64,000 bases of DNA from contig NZ_JARZHG010000016.1 in assembly GCF_029946505.1 (NCBI RefSeq), forward strand, positions 124,001-188,000, written 5' to 3'. Origin of the DNA: Polyangium sp. y55x31 (lineage in GTDB: Bacteria; Myxococcota_A; Polyangia; Polyangiales; Polyangiaceae). Both the position numbers and the translations under genes were made by a program. Below are positions 43,094-51,191 of this stretch, one piece after another. Below the pieces are notes generated by a model that did not search any database, had not been told where the DNA came from, and saw only the letters and a list, made by a program, of their open reading frames with translations. Each line of letters begins with the position of its first letter. The stretch's first letter is position 1.

Positions 43094-44410
43094 TCAAGGA
43101 CGAAAACGGACGGCCTCGCCCCGCCGGGTGGGGCCGTAGCTCGCCGCGGCGACGAGCGTGTCCCGATCATACAGGAGAATGGCCCCGCCGCGATTGCCGA
43201 GCGCCATGCCACCGTCGACGTCGCGGCGCAGCTCGACCTCGAGTTCCTCGCCCGCGCCGAGCGTCCCTCCGAGCGGCGCTGTCCGCGCCATGCGATCCCG
43301 CAAGACCCAGCCCGAAAGATCGATGGCCTCCGAGGACACGTTGCGGAGGCGAATCCATTCCTTCCCGCTGGTCGGGTTGGGCATCGCCTCCTCGATGACG
43401 ACCGGCCCCTCGTTGCGCAGAGCCCCTCGCACGGGCCGGATCACGACCGGCCCTTCTTCCTGCGCATCAGCCCCGCCATCCCCGACGAAGACCGGATAAA
43501 GCGATCGAATGTGTTCGCCGCGGGAGCCGTCTTCCCGCACATTGCGGTAAAGGACGAGATCGTAGGTCTCGTCATGGATCCGGATGCGCCGCCGATCGTC
43601 CTTGAAGAGGCCCGCCACGCTCTCGTGGAAGGCGACGGTGCCGGCGGCGATCTCGAACGCGGGGCTCGTGCCGACGAAAAATCCGCCGACCTTCTTGAAC
43701 AGCTCGGCGCGCACCGTCCCCGATAGGTCGGTATAATACAAGAGCATCTGGAGCGTCACCGAGCTCGGCGCCGAGCCATGGTCGATGTGGCGCACGCCGC
43801 ACTGGTATCCCAGGTAGTTCACGCGCCGGTGGGACTCGTCCAGGTGAAACTTGATCCACGAATGGTACCCGGAGATCTCGCCCAGCGCCTCGGCGCCGCG
43901 GCGTGGATCGTACCGGCCTTCCCCCACGAAGACGTGCTCGAATCCCGAGGCGTCCGTGAGGACACGGCGGTCGTAATGGTTCGTGTAGGTCTGAAACCAC
44001 AGGTCCCGCAGGTGTTCCTGGAGAGACGCCTCGGAGAGCGTGTGCCCGAGCTCCTCGCGAATGTACACGAGCGCTCGCTGCATCACGGGCGTCTGGGCGA
44101 CGATTCGAAGGAAATCGTGGATCTCCCGCTCTTCTTCCGACGTCTCGCTCTCCGGGGTGTACGGATCGAGAATGTAATTATCGAGGAGAGCGAGGAGCGC
44201 CGCATACGTCGGCCTGCGGAGGACGGCTGGATCGACGTAGGCGAAAAGCGGGCGCGTCGCGAGGTCGACATGACGCTTGCCGGAAGCGCAGCCCTGGAGA
44301 TCGAGCTTGATGTCGGCGTCGTCCGGGACCCACGTGTCCTCGGCCGTGCGGGCCGCGACGCTGCATCCTTCGTGCGCCTGATCGAGGTCCCACAGCTCCT
44401 CGTAGATCAT
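43094..44410 (-). CDS. EndoU (XendoU-type) ribonuclease fused to a lamin-tail domain
   Basis: The 438-residue protein has no signal peptide. Residues 1-290 match the eukaryotic-style XendoU endoribonuclease: LWDLDQ at 6, PLFAYVD..LRRPTYAALLALLDNY at 54-79, GFEHVFVGE (E158, H159), GYHSWIKFHLDES (H183), and Lys near 239-240, the expected catalytic set for U-specific cleavage. Residues 335-438 form a lamin-tail (LTD) immunoglobulin-like domain (EWIRLRNVSSEAIDLSGWVL, GGAILLYDRDTLVAAASYG). Bacterial EndoU domains are mostly contact-dependent toxins; this full-length form with an LTD is unusual. GAGGGGG precedes ATG 44410. It converges with the subtilase gene. Confidence 0.83.
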   Translation of the reverse strand: MIYEELWDLDQAHEGCSVAARTAEDTWVPDDADIKLDLQGCASGKRHVDLATRPLFAYVDPAVLRRPTYAALLALLDNYILDPYTPESETSEEEREIHDFLRIVAQTPVMQRALVYIREELGHTLSEASLQEHLRDLWFQTYTNHYDRRVLTDASGFEHVFVGEGRYDPRRGAEALGEISGYHSWIKFHLDESHRRVNYLGYQCGVRHIDHGSAPSSVTLQMLLYYTDLSGTVRAELFKKVGGFFVGTSPAFEIAAGTVAFHESVAGLFKDDRRRIRIHDETYDLVLYRNVREDGSRGEHIRSLYPVFVGDGGADAQEEGPVVIRPVRGALRNEGPVVIEEAMPNPTSGKEWIRLRNVSSEAIDLSGWVLRDRMARTAPLGGTLGAGEELEVELRRDVDGGMALGNRGGAILLYDRDTLVAAASYGPTRRGEAVRFRP

Positions 44411-44517
44411 CGGTCCCCCTCGGCAATATGTATGGCCGAGGAGGCCCGGCGGCCATCCCGAGCGAGCGCCCGTCCCTCCCTGGAAATCCCGAGAGATCCT
44501 GGCGAGAGGCCGTCCGC

Positions 44518-45714
44518 TCAGGTGGAATGCAGCACGAGGGGCAACGAGCCGGGGCCACGCACCAGAAGCGTGCGGTGCCAGGCCATCGGCTCGGGGCCGG
44601 GGGAAATGCGGCGCGCGTGATCGAAGAGCGCCTCCAGGGCGAGGCGACCTTCCATGCGCGCGAGCTGCGCGCCGAGGCAGAAATGCACGCCGTGGCCAAA
44701 CGGCAGGTTCTTCGGGCCGGGCCGCGCCAGGTTGAATCGATCGGGGTCGGGGAACTGGGATTCGTCGCGGTTCGCCGAGCCCGTCATGACGAGGAGCGCC
44801 GCGCCTTTGGGCAATTTCACGCCGCCGATCTCCACCTCCGCGGTCGTCGTGCGCGGGACCGCGTGGAGCGGCGGCTCGTACCGGAGCACCTCGTCGATGA
44901 ACGCGGGGATCAGCGAGCGATCCGCGCGGAGCGTCTCCCAGAGCTCCGGCCGTTCGAGGAGGACCACGAGTGACGCGCCGAGCATGTTCACCGCGGTCTC
45001 GATGCCACCCACGAGGAGCAGGGTCATGAATGCAATCAACTCGTCCTCCGTGAGGGCCTCGCCGTCGACCTTGGCCGCGAGCAGGTCACTCACGAGATCC
45101 TCGGCCGGCGCGCGGCGGCGCTCCTCCAAAAGCTCGCCGAAATACCGCCGGAGATCCGCCACGGCGCCGCGCGCGAGCTCTTTGCGATCGTGTTCGTCCG
45201 GACGCACCGTGGTCACGCCGCCGGTGATGAGGTCCGCCCATCGCTTGAGGCGCGCGTGCAGCGAGAGCGGGAGCCCCATGAGGTCGCCGATGACGAACGC
45301 CGGGATTCGCAAGGCGTAGGGCGGCACGACATCGACGGGCTCTCCGAGCGGCAGCTCGGCGACGGCCTGCTCGGCGAACGCCCGCACGTGCGGCTCCATC
45401 CGCGCCATGGAGAACGTGCCGAAGGCCCGCGAGACGAGCGCTCGCAGCCGGCCGTGTTGCGGCGGATCCATGGTGATCATCGAATCGGCGAACGGGTTTC
45501 CCCCGAGCCACGGCGGGTTCAGCGCCAGGCCAAAGCCACGTGAGGAAAAAAGCTCGGGATTCTTGAGCACGAAAATGACGTCCTCGTGCCGCGTGACCGC
45601 CCACATGCCGCCCGGATCCACTTGACACACGGGGGCGTTGCGGCGCATGTCCGCATACGTCGGATAAGGGTCGTTCCTGAACTCCGGGGAGAGCACGTTG
45701 TAACGAGCGGTCAT
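44518..45714 (-). CDS. cytochrome P450
   Basis: The 398-residue enzyme is a soluble bacterial P450. The I-helix motif LLLVGGIETAVNM lies near residue 235, the K-helix EVLR with ExxR near 285, and the heme loop FGHGVHFCLGAQLARMEG near 340 with the thiolate Cys. The usual Asp/Glu-Thr acid-alcohol pair is present (E-T in GGIETA). It resembles CYP107-like hydroxylases; the substrate is unknown and no ferredoxin or reductase gene is adjacent. ATG 45714 gives a standard N-terminus (SPEFRNDPYPTYADMR). It stands alone between an EndoU gene and a divergent lipoprotein. Confidence 0.9.
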   Translation of the reverse strand: MTARYNVLSPEFRNDPYPTYADMRRNAPVCQVDPGGMWAVTRHEDVIFVLKNPELFSSRGFGLALNPPWLGGNPFADSMITMDPPQHGRLRALVSRAFGTFSMARMEPHVRAFAEQAVAELPLGEPVDVVPPYALRIPAFVIGDLMGLPLSLHARLKRWADLITGGVTTVRPDEHDRKELARGAVADLRRYFGELLEERRRAPAEDLVSDLLAAKVDGEALTEDELIAFMTLLLVGGIETAVNMLGASLVVLLERPELWETLRADRSLIPAFIDEVLRYEPPLHAVPRTTTAEVEIGGVKLPKGAALLVMTGSANRDESQFPDPDRFNLARPGPKNLPFGHGVHFCLGAQLARMEGRLALEALFDHARRISPGPEPMAWHRTLLVRGPGSLPLVLHST

Positions 45715-45883
45715 GAAGAGCTCCGAAGAAGGGGGGCCGATGATAGCGCGCCCGGACGTCCCCGGGGCGGCGAAAATGTCCGTCGCGATATGGACGTGCG
45801 TCCACGTGGTTCGGAAGGCGAGCGCGTGCCTACGCGTTGGCGCGGCGATGACCGAGCCCCGCTGGACCGGAGTGCCCAGGAAA

Positions 45884-46696
45884 ATGCGCGTCGTGCTGGC
45901 CGCGGCATTTGCCGTGGTCGCGTCCGCCTGCTCTCGCCCATCGACACGAACCGACGACGTCGCGTCCGCAGAGGCGCCTGCGCCGCCTCCCCAAGTACCT
46001 CCGAGCGCCATCGCTCCGCCGCCGAGCGCCTCCGCTGCTGCGGCCGCGCCGCCGTGCGCGGGCGTTCGGGCGCGCCCCGGCGTGGAGGCGCACGAGGGCA
46101 ATATTCATTTCTGCGCGCAGGATGGATCGGCGCGCAAGCTGACCGATTCGGGGAAGGACACTTCGCCGATGCTTTCCCCGGACGGTAAGCGCATCGTGTT
46201 CGTGCGGGCCGAGGGGATTGGGCCGGTCGAAGGCGACGATGCTCGGGTCACCGACAACCGCATTCTGCTCCACGACCTGGCATCGGGACAAACCCGCGAG
46301 ATCGCCAAGAACGGCACGTGCCTGAGCTTGTGGTCCCCGGTCTTCGCGTTCGACGATCTCGTCCTGCTCGACACGCGGGGGTACGAGATCCCGCGGTATA
46401 CCCACACGAGCGTCTGCGGCGTCGACCTCAGGACGAACCCGCCCGTGGTGAAGGCCATCGCGACCGGGACCGATTGCGTGATGGCCATTCGCTCGGGGCC
46501 CTATCGAGGCCACCTCTACGCCGAGGGCTGGCGCAGCCCCGGCCCCTCGGCGTATTTCGCGATCGTCGATCGCTCCGGCCGCACCGTCCGCGAGCTCGAA
46601 GCCTCGGCCTTCACCGAAGATCCACCCGAGGGCCCGGTCGCTCAGACCGGGGCTTTTTGTCGTCCCCCGAGGCGGCTCGATTTCCGCAAGAAGTGA
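45884..46696 (+). CDS. TolB-like (PD40 repeat) lipoprotein
   Basis: The 270-residue product starts with a lipoprotein signal (FAVVASACSRP) and a Pro/Ala-rich linker. Then come beta-propeller PD40-type repeats (ARKLTDSGKDTSPMLSPDGKRIVFVRA near 90, ILLHDLASGQTREIAKNGTCLSLWSPVF). It is shorter than a full TolB propeller, so it may form part of an oligomer or be an unusual variant. ATG 45884 follows AGGA; longer in-frame starts at 45713 and 45848 are less likely because they push the signal peptide inward. A hairpin followed by five T residues lies inside its 3' coding end. Confidence 0.7.
   Translation: MRVVLAAAFAVVASACSRPSTRTDDVASAEAPAPPPQVPPSAIAPPPSASAAAAAPPCAGVRARPGVEAHEGNIHFCAQDGSARKLTDSGKDTSPMLSPDGKRIVFVRAEGIGPVEGDDARVTDNRILLHDLASGQTREIAKNGTCLSLWSPVFAFDDLVLLDTRGYEIPRYTHTSVCGVDLRTNPPVVKAIATGTDCVMAIRSGPYRGHLYAEGWRSPGPSAYFAIVDRSGRTVRELEASAFTEDPPEGPVAQTGAFCRPPRRLDFRKK
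46633..46658 (+). terminator. terminator-like hairpin inside the 3' coding end
   Basis: CCCGGTC (46633-46639) and GACCGGG (46645-46651) form a 7-bp GC-rich stem with loop GCTCA, followed after GC by five T. The structure looks like an intrinsic terminator but lies 38 bases before the lipoprotein stop codon, so some transcripts may end before the stop. Confidence 0.45.
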
Positions 46697-46720
46697 GCCC
46701 GCCATGATAGAGTGCGGACC

Positions 46721-47524
46721 ATGTTCCGCGACCCTCACCTCGTTCTCGGCGGCGCGCTTTCCGCGTTTTGTTTGAGCTGCAACGTCATCTCGCCACCGCC
46801 GCTCTTGCCGAACCTGGCGAAGATTGCGCCAAGCGAGCCGGGGGATACGCGGATCATGCTCGTCGTGGGGCTCGGCGCGGGGATCTGGGTCGACGGCGGG
46901 GTCGGGGCCGAGCTCAGGGTCGAATCCCAGGTGAACGAGTGGGCGACCGTCGGCGGCGGGCTCTCGGGCGCGCTCAATCTGGACCATCACGAGCCCGAGC
47001 CAGGATCGATGTTCCGCGAGCGGCACAGCCACCCGCGCTGGCTTTATGGCCTGCGGACGTGGGGGCGGTTCAATCCCGGCGAGCTCGATTGGTTCGCGCT
47101 GAAGGCGGGCGCGGGGATCGCGGGCACGAACAAGGGGACGGTCGCGCTGACGCTCGATGGCGCCCCGCTGTTCGGTCATTCGTTCGAGGTCGGCGGGGAA
47201 GCCGGGAGCGCGCCGTGGCACGTGAGCCCGTATGGCGGGCCCGTCGTGGCCCTGTCGGTCCCTTTGCGGCAGGGAGAAAACATCATGGACCAGAAGATCA
47301 ACCTGGGGCTCGGGCCCGATATGCACACGACGAGCCATATGGAGCCCATCCCATTCACCACGACGTTTTACGTGGGGGCGCAAGGAGGGCTCGCCGTGGA
47401 CGCGCCCGGCGCCCCGGCCTGGACCGGGGCGCTCGAACTCCTCAGTTTGCTCGGGATCTCCGACACCCATGCCGCGGTGCTCATGGGCATTGCCACGGGG
47501 CAGGGCGTGCGCGTGCGCCGGTGA
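46721..47524 (+). CDS. envelope lipoprotein, possibly outer-membrane barrel-like
   Basis: The 267-residue product has a short exported N-terminus with a candidate lipobox (FCLSCNV). The rest is amphipathic beta sequence with Gly-rich turns (GLGAGIWVDGGVGAELRVESQV, WATVGGGLSGAL, FYVGAQGGLAVDA) typical of outer-membrane beta-barrels or their relatives. No catalytic motif is seen. ATG 46721 begins the signal; GTG 46712 is also in frame. It converges with the DUF2169 gene 12 bases away. It could be an immunity or envelope partner of the effector island, but there is no direct evidence. Confidence 0.6.
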   Translation: MFRDPHLVLGGALSAFCLSCNVISPPPLLPNLAKIAPSEPGDTRIMLVVGLGAGIWVDGGVGAELRVESQVNEWATVGGGLSGALNLDHHEPEPGSMFRERHSHPRWLYGLRTWGRFNPGELDWFALKAGAGIAGTNKGTVALTLDGAPLFGHSFEVGGEAGSAPWHVSPYGGPVVALSVPLRQGENIMDQKINLGLGPDMHTTSHMEPIPFTTTFYVGAQGGLAVDAPGAPAWTGALELLSLLGISDTHAAVLMGIATGQGVRVRR

Positions 47525-47536
47525 GCGGGCGAGCCT

Positions 47537-50266
47537 TCATCGCTTCGGCCGGCCCGCCACGGTGCGCGCGAGCGCGAGCACGCGGAGCGCGACGATCTGC
47601 GATTCGCTCTGATCCTGCTGGGGCAAGGCCTCGACGATGAGGCGGGCCGAGAACCTCGAAAAGAGCGGCAGCTTTTTCGAGAGATCGATGGGCAGGTAGA
47701 TCGGGATCCCCTTGTCCGCCATCGGGCCATGGAGGAGCGCGCGGATCCATTCGGCGCCCGAGAGCTCGCGTTTCTGGTACTTGCGTTGCTCGAGCAGGAC
47801 GCGGCGCGAATGCACGTCGAGGTAATCGGGCGGGAGCATGCGGTTCGCCTTGGCCCACGCCTCGCGCACGCGGAGCGAAAAGTTCGCCGCCACGTCGGCG
47901 GAGCTGCCGAGCGGCGTGCCGAGCGCCTCGTTCGCGAGATCGAGCGTCTCTTTGAGCTTCTTGTCGCCCACCGCGAGCGGCGCGGCCGCGCTCGCGAGGA
48001 CCTTGAGGACTTCAATTTCGTCGAAAGGCAATTCGAGGTCGCCCGCGACGACGAGGAGCGGAGGTTCGAGCACGCCGTCGTCGTTCACCGCCGAGAAGAG
48101 CGCGCTCTCCACGTCGAGCGTGGGGATGGCGCGCGTGAGGACCTTCGAGACGCGAGACTTGTCCTCCTTCGCTTTTTCTTCCGGAGTTTTTTCTTTTTTG
48201 CGCTCGGGTTTTTTGCGAGGTTTCGGCGGCGAAGCTTCCGGATCCTCGTCGTTCCACGGGTCCTCGGAGGCCTCGCTTTCAGGCTCTTCGGGCGCTGCGG
48301 GCGTCGCCGGCTCGAAGAGGGGCTTCCAGGTTTCGTTTTCGGGGAGCCGCGTGGGAAGCTCGGGGGCGAACCACAGGAGATCGACGAGAAAATTCGCGGG
48401 CGCAGGTGCTGCGGCGGGCGCCGTGGCCGGGGGTTTGTCGCGACGCTCCTTTTCGCGATCGTCCTCCGTGGGGACCGCCGCGGCGGCATGAGAGGCCTCC
48501 GCCGCGCCGAGGAAGGCTGCCGTGGCGAGGACACGTGGATCACTCTTGGCGGGGCGCGAACGATCCTTTTCGATGGGCGTCGACGGCGCAGCGGGCGGCG
48601 GGGGCTCGGGCGCGGGGCGAGCTTTTTGCGCGGCGAGCACCGCGGCTTGCCCCACCGTGGTTCCGGCCGGTCGCGCGCCGGGCGGCTGTATCGGGAGCGC
48701 GGGCGCGGGCGGCGCCGAATGCGGGACGACGACGCCCGGGAGCGATGGGACCTGCGGGCGCAAAGGCGGGGGCGCGAGGTGCGTCTGCGGCGGCGCCGGA
48801 ATGGGCGGAGGCGGCGCTGCCATGGGCGGCGGCGCTGCAAGGAGAGGCGCTGCCATGGGCGGCGGCGGGGCCGCAGGTTCGGCCGGGCGCCGGAGTTGCG
48901 TCATGGGCGGCGGCGGCGCGACGGGCATGGCCGGCGGGGGCGCGGCCATGGCGGGCGCGGGCATGGATGCGGGGGCCGGCGCGGGCGGGTTCTTTTTCCC
49001 CGCGAGCCACGCGGGCATTGCATCACGCGGGATGGTCCCGACAAACACGGCGGTGTCGTTGGCATCCTCCTCGGGCGGCGGCCGTGGGCGCGGCGGCGTC
49101 TGCGAGGGCGGCGGCTGCGGCGCGGCCGCGCCCGGCGCGAACGGCAAGGCGGGCGAGGCCGAAAAGGGCAGGGGATTGACGCCGAGGCCCTGGAGACTAT
49201 CACCCGTCGTTTGCGTGAGATCGAGATCGTCGTCGTCCTCGTCGATCGCGGGCTTCGGCCCGGGCGCGGCGCGCGTCGGCTCGGGGAACCGCACGGGCTC
49301 GCCTGGATATTCGACGCCGATGGAGATGCGGCCCGGCTGATCGCGTCCGTCGAGCGGAATCTGCGCGCGGAACGTGAGGCTCGCAATCGCTCGGCTCGTG
49401 TCGATCCACAAGGTATCGGGGACGAGATCGGGCTCCCAGGGCGGCAGGCCCTCGATTTCCACGCGCATGTGTGGCTTGATTCCCGGCAGCCGCGTGGAGA
49501 ATCGTTCGATCTCGGGATGCATGTTCTCGAGCAGAATCGGCTCGTCCGGGCGCAGCTCGGAGACGAGCTGATCCGACGGCGCGCTCTGGAAATACGAGCC
49601 GTCGAACTCCATTCCGAGCGGCGTCTCGGTCCACGTGCCATTCGCGAACGCCCCCACGAGCGCGCCGAGCTTGGCGCTCCGCACGAGCCATCGCGAGGCA
49701 ATGGGCCCGAATCCGACGGTGGGAATTGGGCGCGAGCCGTCCGCATCCGTCAGTCCGGGGGGCTGCAGGTTCGGCAAGGTGCGCCGCCCGTACGCGTCGA
49801 CGACGGACGGGTCGATCCCGACGGGGTTCCACGAATCATCGCCGCCGGCGGCCCGCTCGTAGCGGAGGGGCATCTGCGTCCATTTTTGCGCCTCCGCGAC
49901 GGCGCCGTCCCGCGCGACCGTGCGCGCGCCGAGGACCTCGATCGATTTGTCGACGTCGGCGACGACGAGCCGCGCGAAGAGCGATCGCAAAGGCTCGCGA
50001 CGCGGCGCGAACGCGCTGCCGACGAGCAGGACCTCCGGCCGGGGTTTGTAGGGCGCGAGGTCGCTCGGGGCATACACGCATTTGCCCGGATCGTCGTCCC
50101 AGTGGTTGTCGCGCTCGTTGACGCCCTCGGGCTCGGTCGCCACGATCGACGTGCCGGGCTTCAGCGCGTACGTCACCTTGCAGACGACCGTGAGCGACCA
50201 TTGTCCCGGCTGTTCCTGCCAGGTGACGGAGCCCGTGACGAAAGGCGGGATGGTGATGATCTCCAT
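47537..50266 (-). CDS. DUF2169-family type VI secretion accessory protein
   Basis: The 909-residue protein has an N-terminal DUF2169 domain of about 320 residues (WSLTVVCKVTYALKPG, NHWDDDPGKCVYAPSDLAPYKPRPEVLLVG, RWLVRSAKLGALVGAFANGTWTET). A 300-residue Pro/Ala/Met-rich disordered middle follows, then a charged helical C-terminus with KKPERKKEKTPEEKAKEDKS and a conserved tail domain. DUF2169 proteins accompany VgrG and PAAR effectors in type VI loci and are thought to load effectors. It lies 24 bases downstream of the PAAR-lysozyme gene, last in the leftward island. Confidence 0.82.
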   Translation of the reverse strand: MEIITIPPFVTGSVTWQEQPGQWSLTVVCKVTYALKPGTSIVATEPEGVNERDNHWDDDPGKCVYAPSDLAPYKPRPEVLLVGSAFAPRREPLRSLFARLVVADVDKSIEVLGARTVARDGAVAEAQKWTQMPLRYERAAGGDDSWNPVGIDPSVVDAYGRRTLPNLQPPGLTDADGSRPIPTVGFGPIASRWLVRSAKLGALVGAFANGTWTETPLGMEFDGSYFQSAPSDQLVSELRPDEPILLENMHPEIERFSTRLPGIKPHMRVEIEGLPPWEPDLVPDTLWIDTSRAIASLTFRAQIPLDGRDQPGRISIGVEYPGEPVRFPEPTRAAPGPKPAIDEDDDDLDLTQTTGDSLQGLGVNPLPFSASPALPFAPGAAAPQPPPSQTPPRPRPPPEEDANDTAVFVGTIPRDAMPAWLAGKKNPPAPAPASMPAPAMAAPPPAMPVAPPPPMTQLRRPAEPAAPPPPMAAPLLAAPPPMAAPPPPIPAPPQTHLAPPPLRPQVPSLPGVVVPHSAPPAPALPIQPPGARPAGTTVGQAAVLAAQKARPAPEPPPPAAPSTPIEKDRSRPAKSDPRVLATAAFLGAAEASHAAAAVPTEDDREKERRDKPPATAPAAAPAPANFLVDLLWFAPELPTRLPENETWKPLFEPATPAAPEEPESEASEDPWNDEDPEASPPKPRKKPERKKEKTPEEKAKEDKSRVSKVLTRAIPTLDVESALFSAVNDDGVLEPPLLVVAGDLELPFDEIEVLKVLASAAAPLAVGDKKLKETLDLANEALGTPLGSSADVAANFSLRVREAWAKANRMLPPDYLDVHSRRVLLEQRKYQKRELSGAEWIRALLHGPMADKGIPIYLPIDLSKKLPLFSRFSARLIVEALPQQDQSESQIVALRVLALARTVAGRPKR

Positions 50267-50290
50267 GAAAAACCGATTCCTGCCCGCCGA

Positions 50291-51178
50291 TCAATCCCAC
50301 TTCAGGCGCTTCGAGAAATACCGCGCCCGTGCCCACACGTCGCGCGAATAATCATCGCCGGCCGAGCCATCGTCGAGCCTGGCCCAGCTCGCCGCGTCTT
50401 TCGGCTGGGTCCGGACGTTGCCCGGGCCGAAGTTGTATCCGGCGATGGAGCCGGCGAGGAGCTGCTCCCGCGTCCAGCTCGGGTGCGCGGCTTTCACGGA
50501 TTTGTACGTGTCGCTCCAGATCCGCATCGCCTGCTCGGCGTGATCCATGCTGAAAGGACCACCTTTCGGCTTGTGGAACTCCTTGTCGACCTGGAACATC
50601 CCATACCCGTCCGGATCGTATTTGCCATACCCGTCCGCGCGGAGGTGCCTGCCGAAGCCGGATTCGCGGCTCGCGAGGCCGAGCAAAAGCGCCGGGGGAA
50701 TGCCGTATTTCGCGCCGAGCTTCTTCGCGAGCGGCACGAGCTTCTGCGCCCGCGCCCGGTCCATCGGCGCCTCCACGCTCGCCCGAGGCATCTTGCCGGG
50801 CTTCATTTTCAGCAGGACCTTGTTTTGGCGTTCGGCTCGGTTCGGGCGGTCCTCGGCCTCCTCCGGCTTCTTCTTCGGCGTCTTTTTCCCGCCGGCAAAC
50901 AGGGCCATGCTGCCGGTCTTGACGACGCTGCCGCAGTCGAGGCAATCCCCGACGCGGACGACGGCCTTGCCATTGACGTAAATCTCGTCGGAGCCCTCTT
51001 CCGCCACGCTGTCGTGGTGCGGGTGATCGGGGCCGTCGTGCGGCTCCCAGAGGTCACCGACGCGCACGACGGCGTGTCCGTCGAGGAAGACGTCCGGGCT
51101 GCCCTCGAGGGCCTTGCGCGGCGGGCAACCGTCGTGGCCGCTGCATTCGTCGACGCCCTTGCGAGCTACCAGTGCCAT
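50291..51178 (-). CDS. PAAR-lysozyme type VI effector
   Basis: The 295-residue protein joins a PAAR-like spike-tip domain (about 1-95, with paired VFLDGHAVVRVGD and IYVNGKAVVRVGD strands) to a goose-type lysozyme-like domain (about 125-295). The lysozyme part has RESGFG with the catalytic Glu near 176, GYGMFQVDKEFH, IAGYNFGPGNV and a final WARARYFSKRLKW. It lacks a signal peptide, as expected for cargo delivered by a type VI machine. The lysozyme half is clearly paralogous to that of the VgrG gene 13 bases upstream. No immunity gene is seen next to it. Confidence 0.87.
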   Translation of the reverse strand: MALVARKGVDECSGHDGCPPRKALEGSPDVFLDGHAVVRVGDLWEPHDGPDHPHHDSVAEEGSDEIYVNGKAVVRVGDCLDCGSVVKTGSMALFAGGKKTPKKKPEEAEDRPNRAERQNKVLLKMKPGKMPRASVEAPMDRARAQKLVPLAKKLGAKYGIPPALLLGLASRESGFGRHLRADGYGKYDPDGYGMFQVDKEFHKPKGGPFSMDHAEQAMRIWSDTYKSVKAAHPSWTREQLLAGSIAGYNFGPGNVRTQPKDAASWARLDDGSAGDDYSRDVWARARYFSKRLKWD

Positions 51179-51191
51179 CGGCCCCTCCCCG

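Noticed and set aside
46721-47524. Immunity protein for the type VI lysozymes
   Set aside because: It points the opposite way and shows no lysozyme-inhibitor motif; kept as an unassigned envelope lipoprotein.
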